Source: Methylocystis sp. KS32 (GTDB lineage: Bacteria; Pseudomonadota; Alphaproteobacteria; Rhizobiales; Beijerinckiaceae). Taken from it: a stretch of DNA of 64,000 bases. The translations under genes and the position numbers were made by a program. The notes beneath the pieces are model-generated. The model ran no database searches. It saw only the letters and a list, made by a program, of their open reading frames with translations, and was not told where the DNA came from. The DNA lies in the NCBI GenBank assembly GCA_002862095.1, contig PHSQ01000002.1, forward strand, positions 744,001 to 808,000, written 5' to 3'. Numbering within the stretch: position 1 is the stretch's first letter; each line of letters begins with the position of its first letter. Below, piece after piece: positions 30,165 through 40,650 of the stretch.

Positions 30165-32195
30165 TCAAGGGATCGCGTCCAGATCCGCGAGCCATGCGGT
30201 CGCCGAGCTATCACTGGGCGCTCGCCAGTCGCCACGCGGCGAGAGCGAGCCGCCGGAACTCACCTTGGGGCCATTGGGCATGGCGGTGCGCTTGAACTGG
30301 CTGGTCTCGAAAAAGCGCCGCAGGAACACCCTTAGCCAGTGCTTGATCGTGCGGAGATCGTAGGCGACACGCCGATCGGGCGGCACAACGGAAGGCCACG
30401 CGCCCGCATCCGAATCGCCCCAGGCATGCATGGCGAGAAAGGCTATTTTGGACGGCGCGAAGCCATAACGCGTCGTGTAATAAAGATTGAAATCCTGCAA
30501 GGCGTAAGGACCGACAAAGTCCTCGGTGCATTGCGGCTGCGCGCCGGGCACAAGTTCGGGCGAAATTTCCGTCGCAAGGATGTCGAGCAACACCTCGACC
30601 GTATCGAGTCCAAAGCGCGCATCGCGAGCGCACCAGCGGATGAGATGCTGGATCAGCGTTTTCGGCACGGAGGCGTTGACATTATAATGCGACATCTGAT
30701 CGCCGACGCCATAGGTGCACCAGCCAAGCGCGAGCTCCGAGAGGTCGCCGGTCCCGAGCACCAGCGCGTTGTTGCGATTAGCGAGACGGAAAAGAAGCGA
30801 CGTCCGCGCCCCCGCCTGCACATTCTCGTATGTCGCATCGTAAAGGGGCTCGCCAAGAGCCGCCGGATGGCCGATGTCCGCCAGCATTTGCTCGCAGGCG
30901 GGGGAAATATTCAGCTCCTGCGCCGTTACGCGGAGCGCCGTCATCAGCGCCCAGGCGTTGGACTTGGTGCGCTCCGTCGTCGCAAAGGCGGGCAGCGTAT
31001 AAGCGAGGATATTGCGCCGAGGCAGGCCCATGGCTTCCATCGCGGTGACCGCGACGAGCAGCGCGTGAGTCGAATCCAGCCCCCCCGAAACGCCGATGAC
31101 GATTTTGTCGATCTTCGAAGCGCGCAGGCGCTGCTGAAGTCCGTGGGCCTGAATATTGACCGCCTCGAAGCAAAGCTCCGCCAGCCGCTCCTCGTCGTCC
31201 GGCACGAAGGGAAAGCGCGGGATGGCGCGCAAAAAGCCGAGGTCCGCGCGCGAGGGCCGCAGCTCGAAGGGAATTTCTCGGAATTGCGCGCCTTTCAACT
31301 CGACGTCGGCGCAATCGCCGAAAGTCCCTTGACGCAGGCGTTCGGCCGTCAGTCGCCCGAGGTCGATGTCGGTGACGACCAATTGCGGCTCGTCGGAAAA
31401 ACGCGGCGCCTTGGCCAGAGCCGTTCCCATTTCATAGACCATCGCTTCGCCGTCCCAGGCAAGGTCGGTGGTCGATTCGCCCTGCCCTGAAGCCGAATAG
31501 AGATAGGCCGCGAGGCAGCGCGCCGAATGCGAGGCGCAGAGCATTTGGCGCCGATCCGATTTTCCGACGATGGCGTTGCTGGCCGAAAGATTGAGCAGCA
31601 CCGTCGCCCCCGCGAGCGCCGCGCGAGTCGAGGGTGGAACGGGAACCCAAAGATCCTCGCAGATTTCGGCATGAAGAACGAAGCCCGGCATGTCCCGCGC
31701 GCGAAGCAGAATGTCCGAGCCGAAAGGCGCGCTTTGACCGGCGACCTCGATTTGAGCTTGCGCGACGAAGCAGCCGGAGGCGAAATGGCGTCGTTCGTAA
31801 AATTCCCGATAATTGGGAAGATAGCTCTTGGGCGTGACGGCCAGGATTTTGCCACGCAGCATCAACACCGCGCAGTTATAGAGCCGCCCGCGCCAACGCA
31901 ACGGCGCGCCAAGCGCGAGCAAGAGGTTCATGTCGCGGGAGGCCTCGGCGATGTCCGCGAGCGCAGCTTCGACAGCCGCCAGCAGCGATTGCTGGTGCAA
32001 AAGATCGTCGATCGCATAGGAACTCAACCCCAGTTCGGGGAAAAGCGCCAGGGAAACGCCTTGCGCCTCGACCCGCCGAGCCATTTCCAACGTTCGCGCG
32101 GCGTTCGCGGCCGGATCGGCCACCGCGACATGAGGCGCCGCGACCGCGACGCGCAGAAATCCATGGGTGTGGAGATCAAAAAAGGGGTGGGTCAT
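30165..32195 (-). CDS. nadE: Glutamine-dependent NAD+ synthetase
   Basis: Amidates nicotinate adenine dinucleotide to NAD+. 676 residues in two parts: a nitrilase-type glutaminase (catalytic E54, K123, C179) and a synthetase with the PP-loop [10 protein letters not shown] near 368-377. Start ATG 32195; the frame extends further but without a matching family opening. Convergent with purN, 3 bp apart, leaving no room for a terminator. Ammonia from the first domain is tunnelled to the second in this class. Confidence 0.95.
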   Translation of the reverse strand: MTHPFFDLHTHGFLRVAVAAPHVAVADPAANAARTLEMARRVEAQGVSLALFPELGLSSYAIDDLLHQQSLLAAVEAALADIAEASRDMNLLLALGAPLRWRGRLYNCAVLMLRGKILAVTPKSYLPNYREFYERRHFASGCFVAQAQIEVAGQSAPFGSDILLRARDMPGFVLHAEICEDLWVPVPPSTRAALAGATVLLNLSASNAIVGKSDRRQMLCASHSARCLAAYLYSASGQGESTTDLAWDGEAMVYEMGTALAKAPRFSDEPQLVVTDIDLGRLTAERLRQGTFGDCADVELKGAQFREIPFELRPSRADLGFLRAIPRFPFVPDDEERLAELCFEAVNIQAHGLQQRLRASKIDKIVIGVSGGLDSTHALLVAVTAMEAMGLPRRNILAYTLPAFATTERTKSNAWALMTALRVTAQELNISPACEQMLADIGHPAALGEPLYDATYENVQAGARTSLLFRLANRNNALVLGTGDLSELALGWCTYGVGDQMSHYNVNASVPKTLIQHLIRWCARDARFGLDTVEVLLDILATEISPELVPGAQPQCTEDFVGPYALQDFNLYYTTRYGFAPSKIAFLAMHAWGDSDAGAWPSVVPPDRRVAYDLRTIKHWLRVFLRRFFETSQFKRTAMPNGPKVSSGGSLSPRGDWRAPSDSSATAWLADLDAIP

Positions 32196-32245
32196 CGAAC
32201 CGATTATATTTGCGCATTCGCAAAAAGCCGACACCGATCGGCGCA

Positions 32246-32280
32246 CAAAAAAGGGCGGGGTCTCCCCCGCCCTTCGCTTT
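32246..32280 (-). terminator. Rho-independent terminator of hppA, possibly bidirectional
   Basis: AAGGGCGGGG-TCTC-CCCCGCCCTT, a perfect 10-bp stem at 32251-32274. On the minus strand it is followed by a run of T's, making a textbook terminator 26 bp past the hppA stop. On the plus strand CGCTTTTCTT follows, but no plus-strand gene ends here. Confidence 0.88.
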
Positions 32281-32299
32281 TCTTCCGGCGCTCGCCAGC

Positions 32300-34477
32300 T
32301 TAATGGGCCAAAACGGCCAGCAGCAGCAGAGCGACGATGTTGGTGATCTTGATCGCCGGGTTCACGGCGGGACCGGCGGTGTCCTTATAGGGGTCGCCAA
32401 CCGTATCGCCGGTGACGGCGGCCTTGTGGGCGTCGCCGCCCTTCACGTGCCTCACTCCATCCTTGTCGACGAAGCCGTCCTCGAAGCTCTTCTTGGCGTT
32501 GTCCCAGGCGCCGCCGCCGGAGGTCATCGAGATGGCGACGAAGAGGCCATTGACGATGACGCCGAGGAGCAGGGCGCCAAGCGCGGCGAAGGCGTTGGCC
32601 TTGCCGCCCAGCATCCAGGCGACGAGGAAGGCCGCCAGCGGAGCCAGCACGGGCAGGAGCGAAGGAACGATCATCTCCTTGATCGCCGCCTGTGTCAGCA
32701 TATCGACCGCCCGGCCGTAATCGGGGCGAACCGTGCCGGCCATGATGCCGGGATCCTTGAACTGACGGCGAACTTCCTCCACCACCGAACTCGCGGCGCG
32801 GCCTACGGCTGTCATCGCGATGCCGCCGAAGAGGTAGGGGATCAGGCCGCCGAAGATCAGGCCCGCGACCACATAGGGGTTCGAGAGATCGAAATCGACC
32901 TTGTCGATCCCCTTGAAAAAGGGCACGCCGGTCTCGATGAAGTGCTTGAGGTCGTTGGTGTAGGCGGCGAACAGAACCAATGCGCCGAGACCCGCCGAGC
33001 CGATCGCGTAGCCCTTCGTCACCGCCTTGGTGGTGTTGCCGACCGCGTCGAGCGCGTCGGTCGACTGGCGCACTTCCTTCGGCAGGCCCGCCATTTCGGC
33101 GATGCCGCCGGCGTTGTCGGTGACAGGCCCGAAAGCGTCGAGAGCGACGATAATGCCGGCGAGACCGAGCATCGTCGTCACCGCGATCGCGGTCCCGTAA
33201 AGACCGCCGAGATTATAGGTGAAAAGGATGCCGAGCACGATCACCAGCGCCGGACCGGCGGTCGATTCCAGCGAGACCGCAAGGCCCTGGATCACATTGG
33301 TGCCGTGGCCCGTGACCGACGCCTGGGCGATTGAAACGACCGGGCGCTTGCCCGTGCCGGTGTAATATTCGGTGATGTAGACGATGGCGCCCGTGACGAT
33401 CAGGCCGATGACGCCGGCGAGGAACAGGCCATAACCGTGAATGACCTCGCCGTTCGCCTTGCCGATTTCTCCCCAGCCCACGGTAAAGGTGGTGGCGAGG
33501 AAGAGCCCCCCGAGCGAGAACACGCCGGCGGCGATAAGGCCCTTGTAGAGCGCGCCCATGATGGTGTCGCCTGCTCCGAGCCGCGCGAACAGCGGCTCGA
33601 AGTGCTTGGCGAGCGGCAGATCGTTGGTCCCGAGCTTGACGAAGTAAGTGCCGGCGATGGAGGCCACGATCGACAGGCCGCCGATGGCGAGCGGATAGAC
33701 CACCGCGCTCGCCAACCCCGCCTGTCCGGCGAAGAAGATTGAGGCGAGCACCATGGTGGCGACGACGGTCACGGCGTAGGTTTCGAACAGGTCGGCGGCC
33801 ATGCCGGCGCAATCGCCGACGTTATCGCCCACGTTGTCGGCGATGGTCGCCGGATTGCGCGGATCGTCTTCCGGAATGCCCGCTTCGATCTTGCCAACGA
33901 GGTCGGCGCCCACGTCGGCCCCCTTGGTGAAGATGCCGCCGCCGAGACGCGCGAAAATGGAGATGAGCGATGCGCCGAAGCCGAGCCCGACCAGCGCGTC
34001 GACCACAACACGGTCGGCGGCGGTATAACCGGCGAACCAGGTGAGGATCGCGTAATAGACCGCGACGCCGAGCAACGCGAGACCGGCGACCAGCAGTCCG
34101 GTGATCGCGCCCGCCTTGAAGGAGATGTCCAGGCCCGCGGCCAAAGACTTCGTCGCCGCCTGCGCCGTGCGGAAATTGGCGCGCACCGAGACGTTCATGC
34201 CGATGAAGCCCGCGGCGCCGGAGAGCATCGCGCCGAGAAGGAAACCGAAGGCGACCCACCAACCCAGAAGAATCACGAGAATGACGAAAATGCCCGCGCC
34301 CACATAAGCGATCGCGGTGTATTGACGCTTCAGATAGGCTTGCGCGCCTTCCGCGATCGCGCCGGCGATTTCCTGCATTTTTTGAGAGCCCGCATCCGCC
34401 GCGAGCAACTCCTGCGAGGTTTTCACCCCGTAGACGACGGACAGAAGTCCGAAGACGATGGTTAGAAATAAGACCAT
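32300..34477 (-). CDS. hppA: K+-independent H+-translocating pyrophosphatase
   Basis: Integral membrane proton pump driven by PPi hydrolysis. 725 residues, about 16 membrane segments. Substrate-binding acidic motifs: [13 protein letters not shown] followed by [19 protein letters not shown] near 220-240, and later DNAGGIAEM. The segment [18 protein letters not shown] carries Lys where K+-dependent enzymes have Ala, which marks the K+-independent type. Common in phototrophs and methylotrophs of this order. Followed by a strong terminator at 32246. The upstream thiL-nusB-ribH genes are on the same strand but 296 bp away, so it has its own promoter. Confidence 0.95.
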   Translation of the reverse strand: MVLFLTIVFGLLSVVYGVKTSQELLAADAGSQKMQEIAGAIAEGAQAYLKRQYTAIAYVGAGIFVILVILLGWWVAFGFLLGAMLSGAAGFIGMNVSVRANFRTAQAATKSLAAGLDISFKAGAITGLLVAGLALLGVAVYYAILTWFAGYTAADRVVVDALVGLGFGASLISIFARLGGGIFTKGADVGADLVGKIEAGIPEDDPRNPATIADNVGDNVGDCAGMAADLFETYAVTVVATMVLASIFFAGQAGLASAVVYPLAIGGLSIVASIAGTYFVKLGTNDLPLAKHFEPLFARLGAGDTIMGALYKGLIAAGVFSLGGLFLATTFTVGWGEIGKANGEVIHGYGLFLAGVIGLIVTGAIVYITEYYTGTGKRPVVSIAQASVTGHGTNVIQGLAVSLESTAGPALVIVLGILFTYNLGGLYGTAIAVTTMLGLAGIIVALDAFGPVTDNAGGIAEMAGLPKEVRQSTDALDAVGNTTKAVTKGYAIGSAGLGALVLFAAYTNDLKHFIETGVPFFKGIDKVDFDLSNPYVVAGLIFGGLIPYLFGGIAMTAVGRAASSVVEEVRRQFKDPGIMAGTVRPDYGRAVDMLTQAAIKEMIVPSLLPVLAPLAAFLVAWMLGGKANAFAALGALLLGVIVNGLFVAISMTSGGGAWDNAKKSFEDGFVDKDGVRHVKGGDAHKAAVTGDTVGDPYKDTAGPAVNPAIKITNIVALLLLAVLAH

Positions 34478-34773
34478 GGTGGGTTCGCCCTTTCATTCAG
34501 GACCGCGCAGAGCGGCCACACAGAGCATGTTTGCGAAAGATCGTGGATTCTTGCTCGAACCTGCTCTAACCTTTTGAGTTGAAGCGCTCTCCGCGATTCG
34601 CAGGGCTCCTGCGAGCAGAAAATGCTGCAAACGTTCGGGACCCACGCGAGCGGTAAAGGCGCAGGCGCGGCAAAACGAGGCATACCGCGACTCGAATCGC
34701 GGCTGCTGCGAATTTAGGCGTGTTTCTTTGCCAGAAACGGCGCGCTGCGGCAATGCCGACGGTCAATTCCCCG
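34478..34773. other. Gene-free stretch upstream of hppA
   Basis: 296 bp between the end of thiL and the start of hppA. It holds a small hairpin, CGCAGG-GCT-CCTGCG at 34599-34613, and TCTAACCTTTTGAGTTGAAGC nearby, which has a faint likeness to the tail of the dispersed repeat family. Open frames on both strands are short with no ribosome-binding site. It probably contains the hppA promoter, which I cannot pinpoint. Confidence 0.5.
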
Positions 34774-35754
34774 TCAGAAATGACTGAACGACAATTTATT
34801 GAAATTTAAGACATTTTCTCTTCGGTCGAAAAACGTCGTCTCACCGCATCCTGCGATAATTTCGCCAATGCGGGCGCAGGGCGTCGCCTGCGCGCGCGCA
34901 AGCTTTTCTAATTGCGAACAGTTCCGCCTAACGCAAAACAGCAGTTCGTAATCGTCCCCTCCGGTCAGCGCGATTTCCAAAAGTCCGGGATCGATTTCAA
35001 TCGCCTCCCGGGCCGCATCCGATAGCGGAATATCCTCCACCGTCAACCGCGCGCCGACCCCCGAGGCTTTTGCGAGTTTGGCGAGATCGCCGGCCAGCCC
35101 GTCGGAAACATCCATCGCCGCGCTGGCATGAGCGCGTAAAAAGGGCGCAAGCTCGAGGCGAGGGCGCGGAAGCAGGTAGCGGTCCAGCAGATAGTCCCGA
35201 GACCGCGGAGTAAGCCTCTCGCGCAACGCCGCGTCGCGCCGCAGCCGCAGCCCCAGCGCCGCATCGCCCATGGTCCCGCTCACATAGATGGCGTCGCCCG
35301 ACCGCGCCCCGCCGCGCGGGACGAAAGCTCCTTGCGGGGCTTCGCCCAGCGCCGTGATCGACAAAGTCAGCGGCCCCGGCGTCGCCACGGTGTCGCCGCC
35401 GAGGAGCGGACAGCAATAGCCTTGCGAGTCCTCTCCGAGACCCGCGGCGAGAGCCGCCAGCCAGTCGTTGGTCCAGTCGGGCGGCAAAGCGAGAGCCAAC
35501 AGGAAACCGATCGGCTCCGCCCCCTTGGCGGCGAGGTCCGAGAGGTTCGCCCGCAGCGCCTTTTTGCCTATCGACGCCGGAGAATCGTCGGGGAAAAAAT
35601 GGACCCCCGCCACGAGCGCGTCGACGGTCGCGACGATTGGGTTCGAGCGCGCCGGCAGCAGAGCCGCGTCGTCGAGAAGGTCGAGCCCGGCCGGACCGGC
35701 GAGAGGCGCGAAGAGATTGGCTATCAATTCGTCTTCGCTGAAGCGCTGCGCCAT
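34774..35754 (-). CDS. thiL: Thiamine-monophosphate kinase
   Basis: Phosphorylates thiamine monophosphate to the active diphosphate. 326 residues of the PurM-like fold: the conserved start FSEDELIANLFAPLAG, DDAALLP, VDALVAGVHF, the glycine-rich GGDTVATPGP, DVSDGLAGDLAKLA and a late GGDDYELLFCV. Start ATG 35754 (MAQRF) is the family start. 29 bp behind nusB and co-oriented with it. Confidence 0.94.
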   Translation of the reverse strand: MAQRFSEDELIANLFAPLAGPAGLDLLDDAALLPARSNPIVATVDALVAGVHFFPDDSPASIGKKALRANLSDLAAKGAEPIGFLLALALPPDWTNDWLAALAAGLGEDSQGYCCPLLGGDTVATPGPLTLSITALGEAPQGAFVPRGGARSGDAIYVSGTMGDAALGLRLRRDAALRERLTPRSRDYLLDRYLLPRPRLELAPFLRAHASAAMDVSDGLAGDLAKLAKASGVGARLTVEDIPLSDAAREAIEIDPGLLEIALTGGDDYELLFCVRRNCSQLEKLARAQATPCARIGEIIAGCGETTFFDRRENVLNFNKLSFSHF

Positions 35755-35783
35755 GCGCCGATCCCGCATTGTTCGAAAGAAGA

Positions 35784-36245
35784 CTAACTTTGTTTCGCGA
35801 CCTCCATGGGTCGCGTTTGGCGCGCGAGCCGATCGAGAACCGCGTTGATCATTCCAGCCTCGACCGGACCGAAAAACGCTCCGGCCACGTCGACATATTC
35901 CTTGATGACCACGCGCATTGGCACGTCCTTGCGCAGATGCAGTTCATAGGCGCCGGCGCGCAAAATCGCTCGCATGACCGTTTCGATGCGCGCGAGCGGC
36001 CAGCCCCCCTGAAGCGCGGCGTTTATTTCCTGGTCGATCAGCTTCTGATTGCCGAGAACGCCTTGGAGAATATCGCGAAAGAAATCAAGCTCAGCGGGCT
36101 TGTACTGATCGCCCTCGATCTCGCGGCCGATCCAGTGCGTTTCAAACTCGGCGAGGACGTCGTTCAGTCCTTTGCCGGCGACTTCCATCTGATAGAGGGC
36201 CTGGACCACCGCAAGCCGGGCGTTGGAACGCTGCTCGATGCTCAT
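35784..36245 (-). CDS. nusB: Transcription antitermination factor NusB
   Basis: RNA-binding antitermination factor for rRNA operons. 153 residues with ARLAVVQALYQME at the start, a middle helical part, and the conserved R-A-x-x-x-E/A-L-L block as MRAILRAGAYELH...PMRVVIKEYVDVAGAFFG. Its ATG overlaps the ribH stop as ATGA, so the pair is coupled, as in many Proteobacteria. Confidence 0.95.
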   Translation of the reverse strand: MSIEQRSNARLAVVQALYQMEVAGKGLNDVLAEFETHWIGREIEGDQYKPAELDFFRDILQGVLGNQKLIDQEINAALQGGWPLARIETVMRAILRAGAYELHLRKDVPMRVVIKEYVDVAGAFFGPVEAGMINAVLDRLARQTRPMEVAKQS

Positions 36246-36733
36246 GGCTTCGCTCCCGCCTCCCTTGCGAGACGGATCAGCGACACAGCCGCGAGCGCGG
36301 CGTCGGCGCCCTTGTTTCCCTGTTTAGGGTCGGCTCGCGTTATCGCCTGCTGCTCGCTTTCCACCGTGAGAATTCCATTGCCGAGGGGTAAACGCATTGA
36401 CACCGAGAGATCGGACAGGGCGCGGGCGCTCTCATTCGCAACAATCTCGAAGTGATAGGTCTCCCCCCGGATCACGCAGCCAAGCGCGATCACGCCGTCA
36501 TAGGCCACGCCCGACTTCTTGGCCGCCTCAAGCGCTATCGCCGCGGCGCAGGCGATCTCCAAAGCGCCCGGAACCTCGATCACGGTCGCCTGCGCGCCCA
36601 AGCTGGAGACGGCGGACAACGCCCCCTCGATCAGCATGGATGTGATCCCGGCGTTGAACCGCGCCGCCACTATCAGAATTCTAGCGCCGGGAACGGGCGC
36701 GGCGTCATCCCCGCCACGGGAAAAACCAACCAT
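36242..36733 (-). CDS. ribH: 6,7-dimethyl-8-ribityllumazine synthase
   Basis: Condenses the ribityl pyrimidine with dihydroxybutanone phosphate to make lumazine, the last riboflavin precursor. 163 residues with ILIVAARFNAGIT, EVPGALEI, the conserved GCVIRGETYHFEIVANE and GILTVESEQQAITRAD. ATG 36733 has GGAGCG upstream; an in-frame GTG at 36745 is possible. First gene of the ribH-nusB-thiL unit. Upstream 430 bp holds two copies of the dispersed repeat and a tiny open frame with a perfect AAGGAGG (36877-36903, 8 codons), probably chance or a remnant. Confidence 0.95.
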   Translation of the reverse strand: MVGFSRGGDDAAPVPGARILIVAARFNAGITSMLIEGALSAVSSLGAQATVIEVPGALEIACAAAIALEAAKKSGVAYDGVIALGCVIRGETYHFEIVANESARALSDLSVSMRLPLGNGILTVESEQQAITRADPKQGNKGADAALAAVSLIRLAREAGAKP

Positions 36734-36942
36734 AATTCGCTCCACGCGCTCGACATCGCGCCCTCGTCGGCCGCGTCAAGTCGAGCCTGTTGTTTTATCT
36801 GGTCCGCGACGACGCCCCATTGGCTCAATCTGTTGGACGCGGACTCGAGGCCCGCGAACCGGAAGAAGGAGGCGTTATGAGCGGTGAATTGGCTAGGCTA
36901 TAGACCATCCGCGCGGCCAAGGCGAACATTTTGACCCGATTT

Positions 36943-37042
36943 TGGAGCGCTTATCGTTCGAACGATAAGAAAGCTCTCAAAATCATAATGTTGGAGTGAA
37001 TTCCGATCGCAAAGGCCTACTGACTTTTGAGAAAATTCGTTC
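36943..37042 (-). repeat. Dispersed intergenic repeat, diverged copy 5a
   Basis: Abuts copy 5b head-to-tail and in the same (reverse) orientation but is strongly changed. The skeleton GGAGCGC...CGATAAGAAAGCTC...TTGGAGTGAATTCCGATCGCAAAGGCCTACTGACTTTTG (parts only, within 36944-37026) follows the consensus GAGCGC...GATAAGAAATCGCTCC...GGAGCAAAATCTAATCG. Hairpins are mostly lost, except TATCGTTCGAACGATA, a perfect palindrome in place of the GC-rich stem. It looks like an older insertion beside which a fresh one landed, or another subfamily. Confidence 0.6.
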
Positions 37043-37158
37043 TGGAGCGCCTTCCGACCGGACGGAATCGTCTGGTCGATAAGAAATCGCTCCAGATTCA
37101 AAAAGCTGGAGTAAAATCTAATCGAAAACGTCTATCAAATTTTTCGGATTTTCCTCTA
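37043..37158 (-). repeat. Dispersed intergenic repeat, copy 5b
   Basis: Good copy in reverse orientation, between ribH (start) and the glycerophosphodiesterase gene (end), both on the minus strand. GACCGGACGGAATCGTCTGGTC is intact; the A/T hairpin has one change (GAAAACG for GAAAAAG). It ends 6 bp before the stop of the downstream gene and could end its transcript. Confidence 0.85.
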
Positions 37159-37163
37159 GCGCG

Positions 37164-37931
37164 TTACGGCCTAAAACCTTCGAAAACAATCTGGTCCATC
37201 CACTTCTGGGCGGCGATGGACTGCTCCGGGCTGCGAACCGTCCAAACGGTCACCGGGAGTTTCAATCCCTCCCGCAACAGCATTGGCGCCACATGGGGCA
37301 GATCGTCGACATTGAACGACAGGAACTCTGGCCTACTGCGCGGATAATGGAGCCAGTGCGTGAGCTCCGAGCGCCGGGACTCGGATAGTTCGGGCCATTC
37401 CAACGGGCCATAGGAAGCCTGCGCGACCATTCCGAGCGGAAATTGTTCGATCCCGAGCGCCATCCTGTTTTGTCGAAGAAAGGCGATCGGGTCGGGGTCG
37501 AAGCTTTCGATCGCCGCCGGCCCGCGATAGCCGGCAAGCAGTTCGGCGACCCGCCGCGCCAGCGCGAGATTGCCGTCGAAGTTGCTTTTCAGCTCCACGA
37601 CAAGGGGCGCACGCCCCTGAATCGCTTGGAGAAGCTCCCATAAAAGCGGCACGCTTTCGTTCGACCCTTTGAGCCTGATGGCCGATAGCTCGCGGGCGGT
37701 CTTCTCATTGACGCGCCCTGCGACGCCAGTCAGGCGCTCTAGAAAATCGTCGTGGAACACCACCGCTTCGTGGTCCGCGCTCAACTGGACGTCGCATTCG
37801 ATGGCGTATCCGCCGGCGACCGCCGCCCGCGCCGCGCTCAGCGAATTTTCGACGACGCCCGCGCTTTCGTCATGCAGACCACGATGGGCGATCGGACGCG
37901 CGACGAGCCAGCGCAAGCCGCCGGCGCTCAC
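37164..37931 (-). CDS. Glycerophosphodiester phosphodiesterase family protein
   Basis: 255 residues of the GDPD TIM-barrel family: IAHRGLHDE near 14-22 with the catalytic His, ENSLSAARAAVAGG, ECDVQLSADHEAVVFHDD with the metal-binding Glu-Asp and second His, then VVELKS with the third acidic residue, and WTVRSPEQ near the end. No signal peptide, so likely cytosolic; it would free glycerol-3-phosphate from deacylated lipids. It starts at GTG 37931, overlapping the RidA stop by 4 bp, so the two are coupled. Confidence 0.9.
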   Translation of the reverse strand: MSAGGLRWLVARPIAHRGLHDESAGVVENSLSAARAAVAGGYAIECDVQLSADHEAVVFHDDFLERLTGVAGRVNEKTARELSAIRLKGSNESVPLLWELLQAIQGRAPLVVELKSNFDGNLALARRVAELLAGYRGPAAIESFDPDPIAFLRQNRMALGIEQFPLGMVAQASYGPLEWPELSESRRSELTHWLHYPRSRPEFLSFNVDDLPHVAPMLLREGLKLPVTVWTVRSPEQSIAAQKWMDQIVFEGFRP

Positions 37932-38410
37932 TCCAGAATCTCGAAGAGGCCTTCGACCTCGACGGCCGCGTTTAGCGGCAGTTGCGCCACGCCGACTGCG
38001 AAACGGGCATGTTTTCCGTTATCGCCGAGGATATTGGCGACGAGATCGGAAGCGCCGTTCACGACCTGAGGCAACGAGTCGAAATCCGGGGCGCTGTTGA
38101 CATAACCGCCGAGGCGTATGGCGCGAAGCTTGGAGAGGTCGCCCGCGGCGGCGTTGGCCTGCGCCAGCACATTCAGGGCCGCGAACCGCGCGGCCTCCCG
38201 TCCCGCCTCGAGGGAAACCCCCGCGCCCAGTTTTCCCTGATGTTCCGGCGCAACGGCTCCGTTCACGACGGGCAACTGCCCGGAAATGAAAAGAAGATTG
38301 CCCGCTCGTGAAAACGGGGTGTAATTGGCCACCGGCGCGGCGGCAGGCGGCAGGGTTAAGCCAAGCGCCTGGAGCCGCGCCAGCGGCGAATCGAGCTTAG
38401 CGGCGGTCAT
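37928..38410 (-). CDS. RidA/YjgF family protein
   Basis: 160 residues, larger than the 128-residue E. coli RidA and of the second YjgF-like subgroup with an N-terminal helix (SPLARLQALGLTLPP). Landmarks: YTPFSRAGNLLFISGQLP, and the C-terminal HARFAVGVAQLPLNAAVEVEGLFEI. The position of the RidA catalytic Arg reads HARFAVGVAQLP rather than the R-x-x-V/P form, so imine deamination is uncertain. First gene of the pair with the downstream phosphodiesterase. Confidence 0.88.
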   Translation of the reverse strand: MTAAKLDSPLARLQALGLTLPPAAAPVANYTPFSRAGNLLFISGQLPVVNGAVAPEHQGKLGAGVSLEAGREAARFAALNVLAQANAAAGDLSKLRAIRLGGYVNSAPDFDSLPQVVNGASDLVANILGDNGKHARFAVGVAQLPLNAAVEVEGLFEILE

Positions 38411-38531
38411 GGATGATCTGGCCTCCCAACTTGCATTTCCTGTGTAGATGGATAGACCGTAATTTTATAGGCCCCGCAATGCAATCGGGCGCCAGCGCGG
38501 CCTGCGGCCGCGTTTCGAGGGCTGGAGACCG

Positions 38532-39353
38532 ATGGCTTTTCCGCGACTGACGACTTATCCGGCGCTCGCCTTAATCGCTTTTTGCGGAGCGGCGCGCGCG
38601 GAGCCCACTCCCCCGCTTGCGCCGCATCGGGCCGTCTATGAACTGCGCCTGCTGAAGGGTTCCGGCGCTAAAGCGCCGACCCAGGTCCGCGGACGCATAG
38701 CTTTCGACTTCGGCGGTTCCGCCTGCGAAGGCTACGTGCAAAACTTCCGGCAAATAACCGAATTGCAACCGGAGGAAGGGGCCGCGCGCGTCTCGGATTT
38801 GAAGTCGGCCACATTCGAAGCGGGAGATGGACAAACCTATCGCTTCAAGATCACGACCACGGTGGACGACGACGGCGGCGAGGATGTGGACGGCTCCGCC
38901 CAGAAAACCAAGTCGAAGATCGACGTCGAACTGACGCGGCCAAGAAAAGAGAAACGGGACTTCGCGGGCCCGATCCTGTTTCCGACCGAACATATGCTTA
39001 ACATTCTGTCCACCGCTCGCGCCCAACAGAATATGCTGGAAGCGCGCGTGTATGACGGCTCTGGCGACGGCTCCAAGGCTTTCGACACACTCACGGTCAT
39101 CGGAAAGCCGATGGCCGGACCGGCCGCCGAAAAGTCCTCCCAGATCGAAACGCTAAAAAATATGCGCCGCTGGCCGGTCTCGATTTCCTATTTCGAAACC
39201 GGCAAGAAAGACCAGGAACCGGCTTATATCCTTTCGTTCGATCTTTACGAAAACGGTATTTCGCGTGCTCTAAGGCTCGATTACGGCGACTTCGTTCTGG
39301 GGGGGGAAATGACCGAACTTACCCTGCTTCCTGTCCCGAAATGCGACAAGTAA
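38532..39353 (+). CDS. eipB: Cell envelope integrity protein EipB (DUF1849)
   Basis: Periplasmic beta-spiral protein of the DUF1849/EipB family, known from Brucella to support envelope integrity. 273 residues: a signal peptide (TYPALALIAFCGAARA), the conserved APHRAVYELRL, then SACEGY and a last cysteine in PKCDK, three residues from the end. These two cysteines form the family's disulfide. The central stretch DDDGGEDVDGSAQKTKSK is acidic and lysine-rich. ATG 38532; transcribed alone towards rnd, with an 84-bp gap. Confidence 0.88.
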   Translation: MAFPRLTTYPALALIAFCGAARAEPTPPLAPHRAVYELRLLKGSGAKAPTQVRGRIAFDFGGSACEGYVQNFRQITELQPEEGAARVSDLKSATFEAGDGQTYRFKITTTVDDDGGEDVDGSAQKTKSKIDVELTRPRKEKRDFAGPILFPTEHMLNILSTARAQQNMLEARVYDGSGDGSKAFDTLTVIGKPMAGPAAEKSSQIETLKNMRRWPVSISYFETGKKDQEPAYILSFDLYENGISRALRLDYGDFVLGGEMTELTLLPVPKCDK

Positions 39354-39437
39354 GCTGTTGACCACACGACAAGGCGGGGCGTGGACCGGCGCTCAAGGGA
39401 CTTTAGAGCTTGCCAAAAATGTTTTAGAATAACTCCA

Positions 39438-40607
39438 ATGAGCCTTGTAACCACCACCGATCAACTCGCCGAAATATGCGACCGCCTCGCAAAACATGCT
39501 TTTGTGACGGTGGACACGGAGTTTTTGCGCGAGACGACGTTCTGGCCCAAGGTCTGCGTCATTCAACTGGCGTCGCCCGAGGAAGCGGTCGCGATCGACA
39601 CTCTGTCGGAGGGGATCGATCTCTCGCCTTTCTTCGATCTCATGTCGAATGAGTCGGTCGTCAAGGTCTTCCACGCCGCGCGACAGGACGTTGAAATCGT
39701 CTGGCGTCTCGCCCGCATGATACCCAAGCCTTTGTTCGACACCCAGGTGGCCGCCATGGTCTGCGGCTTTGGCGAGCAAGTGTCCTATGTGGAACTGGTC
39801 AAAAGCGTCACCAGGGTCAATCTGGACAAATCCTCCCGCTTCACCGATTGGTCGCGGCGCCCGCTTTCCGAAGCCCAGGTCGAGTACGCCATCGCGGACG
39901 TCACCCATCTGCGCGATATATATAAACATCTTCTCACGAGGCTCGAGCGTTCCAAGCGGATCGATTGGCTCGTCGACGAAATGGAAACCCTGACGTCGCC
40001 GGCGACTTATGAACAGCATCCGGACGACGCATGGGAAAGGTTGCGGCATCGGGCCAGAAAGCCGAGGGACTTGGCCGTTCTGATGGAGCTTGCGGCTTGG
40101 CGGGAGATAGAGGCCCAAGGCCGGGACGTCCCGCGCTCGCGGGTTCTGAAGGACGACATCTTGCTCGAAATTGCGCAGGCGGCGCCGCGCAGCCTCGAAG
40201 CCTTGTCGAATCTACGGGCTTTTCCTCGAGGGATGGAGCGTTCCCGCTCGGGGGCCGACATAATAGCCGCGATCGAACGCGGCCTCGCGCGCGATCCCGC
40301 GACTTTGCCGCGAATCGAACGGGAACGGCGCAACAACAACGGCGCCACCGTCGAGCTTCTGAAGGTCCTGCTGCGGCAAGTCGCCGAAGAAACCGGGGTG
40401 GCCGCCAAAATGATCGCGACCGTCGACGATCTCGAAGCGATCGCCAATGACGACAACGCCGACGTCAGCGCGCTCAGGGGCTGGCGACGGATTATTTTCG
40501 GCGAAAAGGCCTTGGAGTTGAAGCGTGGCCGCCTCGCCTTGGCGGTGGAAAACGGTAAGGTCATCACCTTCGATTGGCAGGACACGCAAGCTCCGGCGGC
40601 TGGTTGA
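39438..40607 (+). CDS. rnd: Ribonuclease D
   Basis: 3'-5' exoribonuclease for tRNA 3'-end trimming. 389 residues: DEDD-y exonuclease domain with D26 and E28 in VDTEF, D84 in ARQDVEI, and Y150/D154 in YAIADV; then a HRDC domain near 205-285 and a C-terminal helical part. ATG 39438 starts the family sequence ([14 protein letters not shown]). Ends 43 bp before the convergent DUF3572 gene. Confidence 0.94.
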   Translation: MSLVTTTDQLAEICDRLAKHAFVTVDTEFLRETTFWPKVCVIQLASPEEAVAIDTLSEGIDLSPFFDLMSNESVVKVFHAARQDVEIVWRLARMIPKPLFDTQVAAMVCGFGEQVSYVELVKSVTRVNLDKSSRFTDWSRRPLSEAQVEYAIADVTHLRDIYKHLLTRLERSKRIDWLVDEMETLTSPATYEQHPDDAWERLRHRARKPRDLAVLMELAAWREIEAQGRDVPRSRVLKDDILLEIAQAAPRSLEALSNLRAFPRGMERSRSGADIIAAIERGLARDPATLPRIERERRNNNGATVELLKVLLRQVAEETGVAAKMIATVDDLEAIANDDNADVSALRGWRRIIFGEKALELKRGRLALAVENGKVITFDWQDTQAPAAG

Positions 40608-40650
40608 CCATTCAAACGAGGGATATTCGAAACCAGCCGGTTTGAGACCA

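Noticed and set aside
32210-33334. 374-codon plus-strand frame opposite hppA
   Set aside because: Complement of the well-defined pyrophosphatase; low-complexity product.
36877-36903. Eight-codon frame after a perfect AAGGAGG
   Set aside because: Too short to support; no attenuator-like hairpin or runs of one codon are seen.
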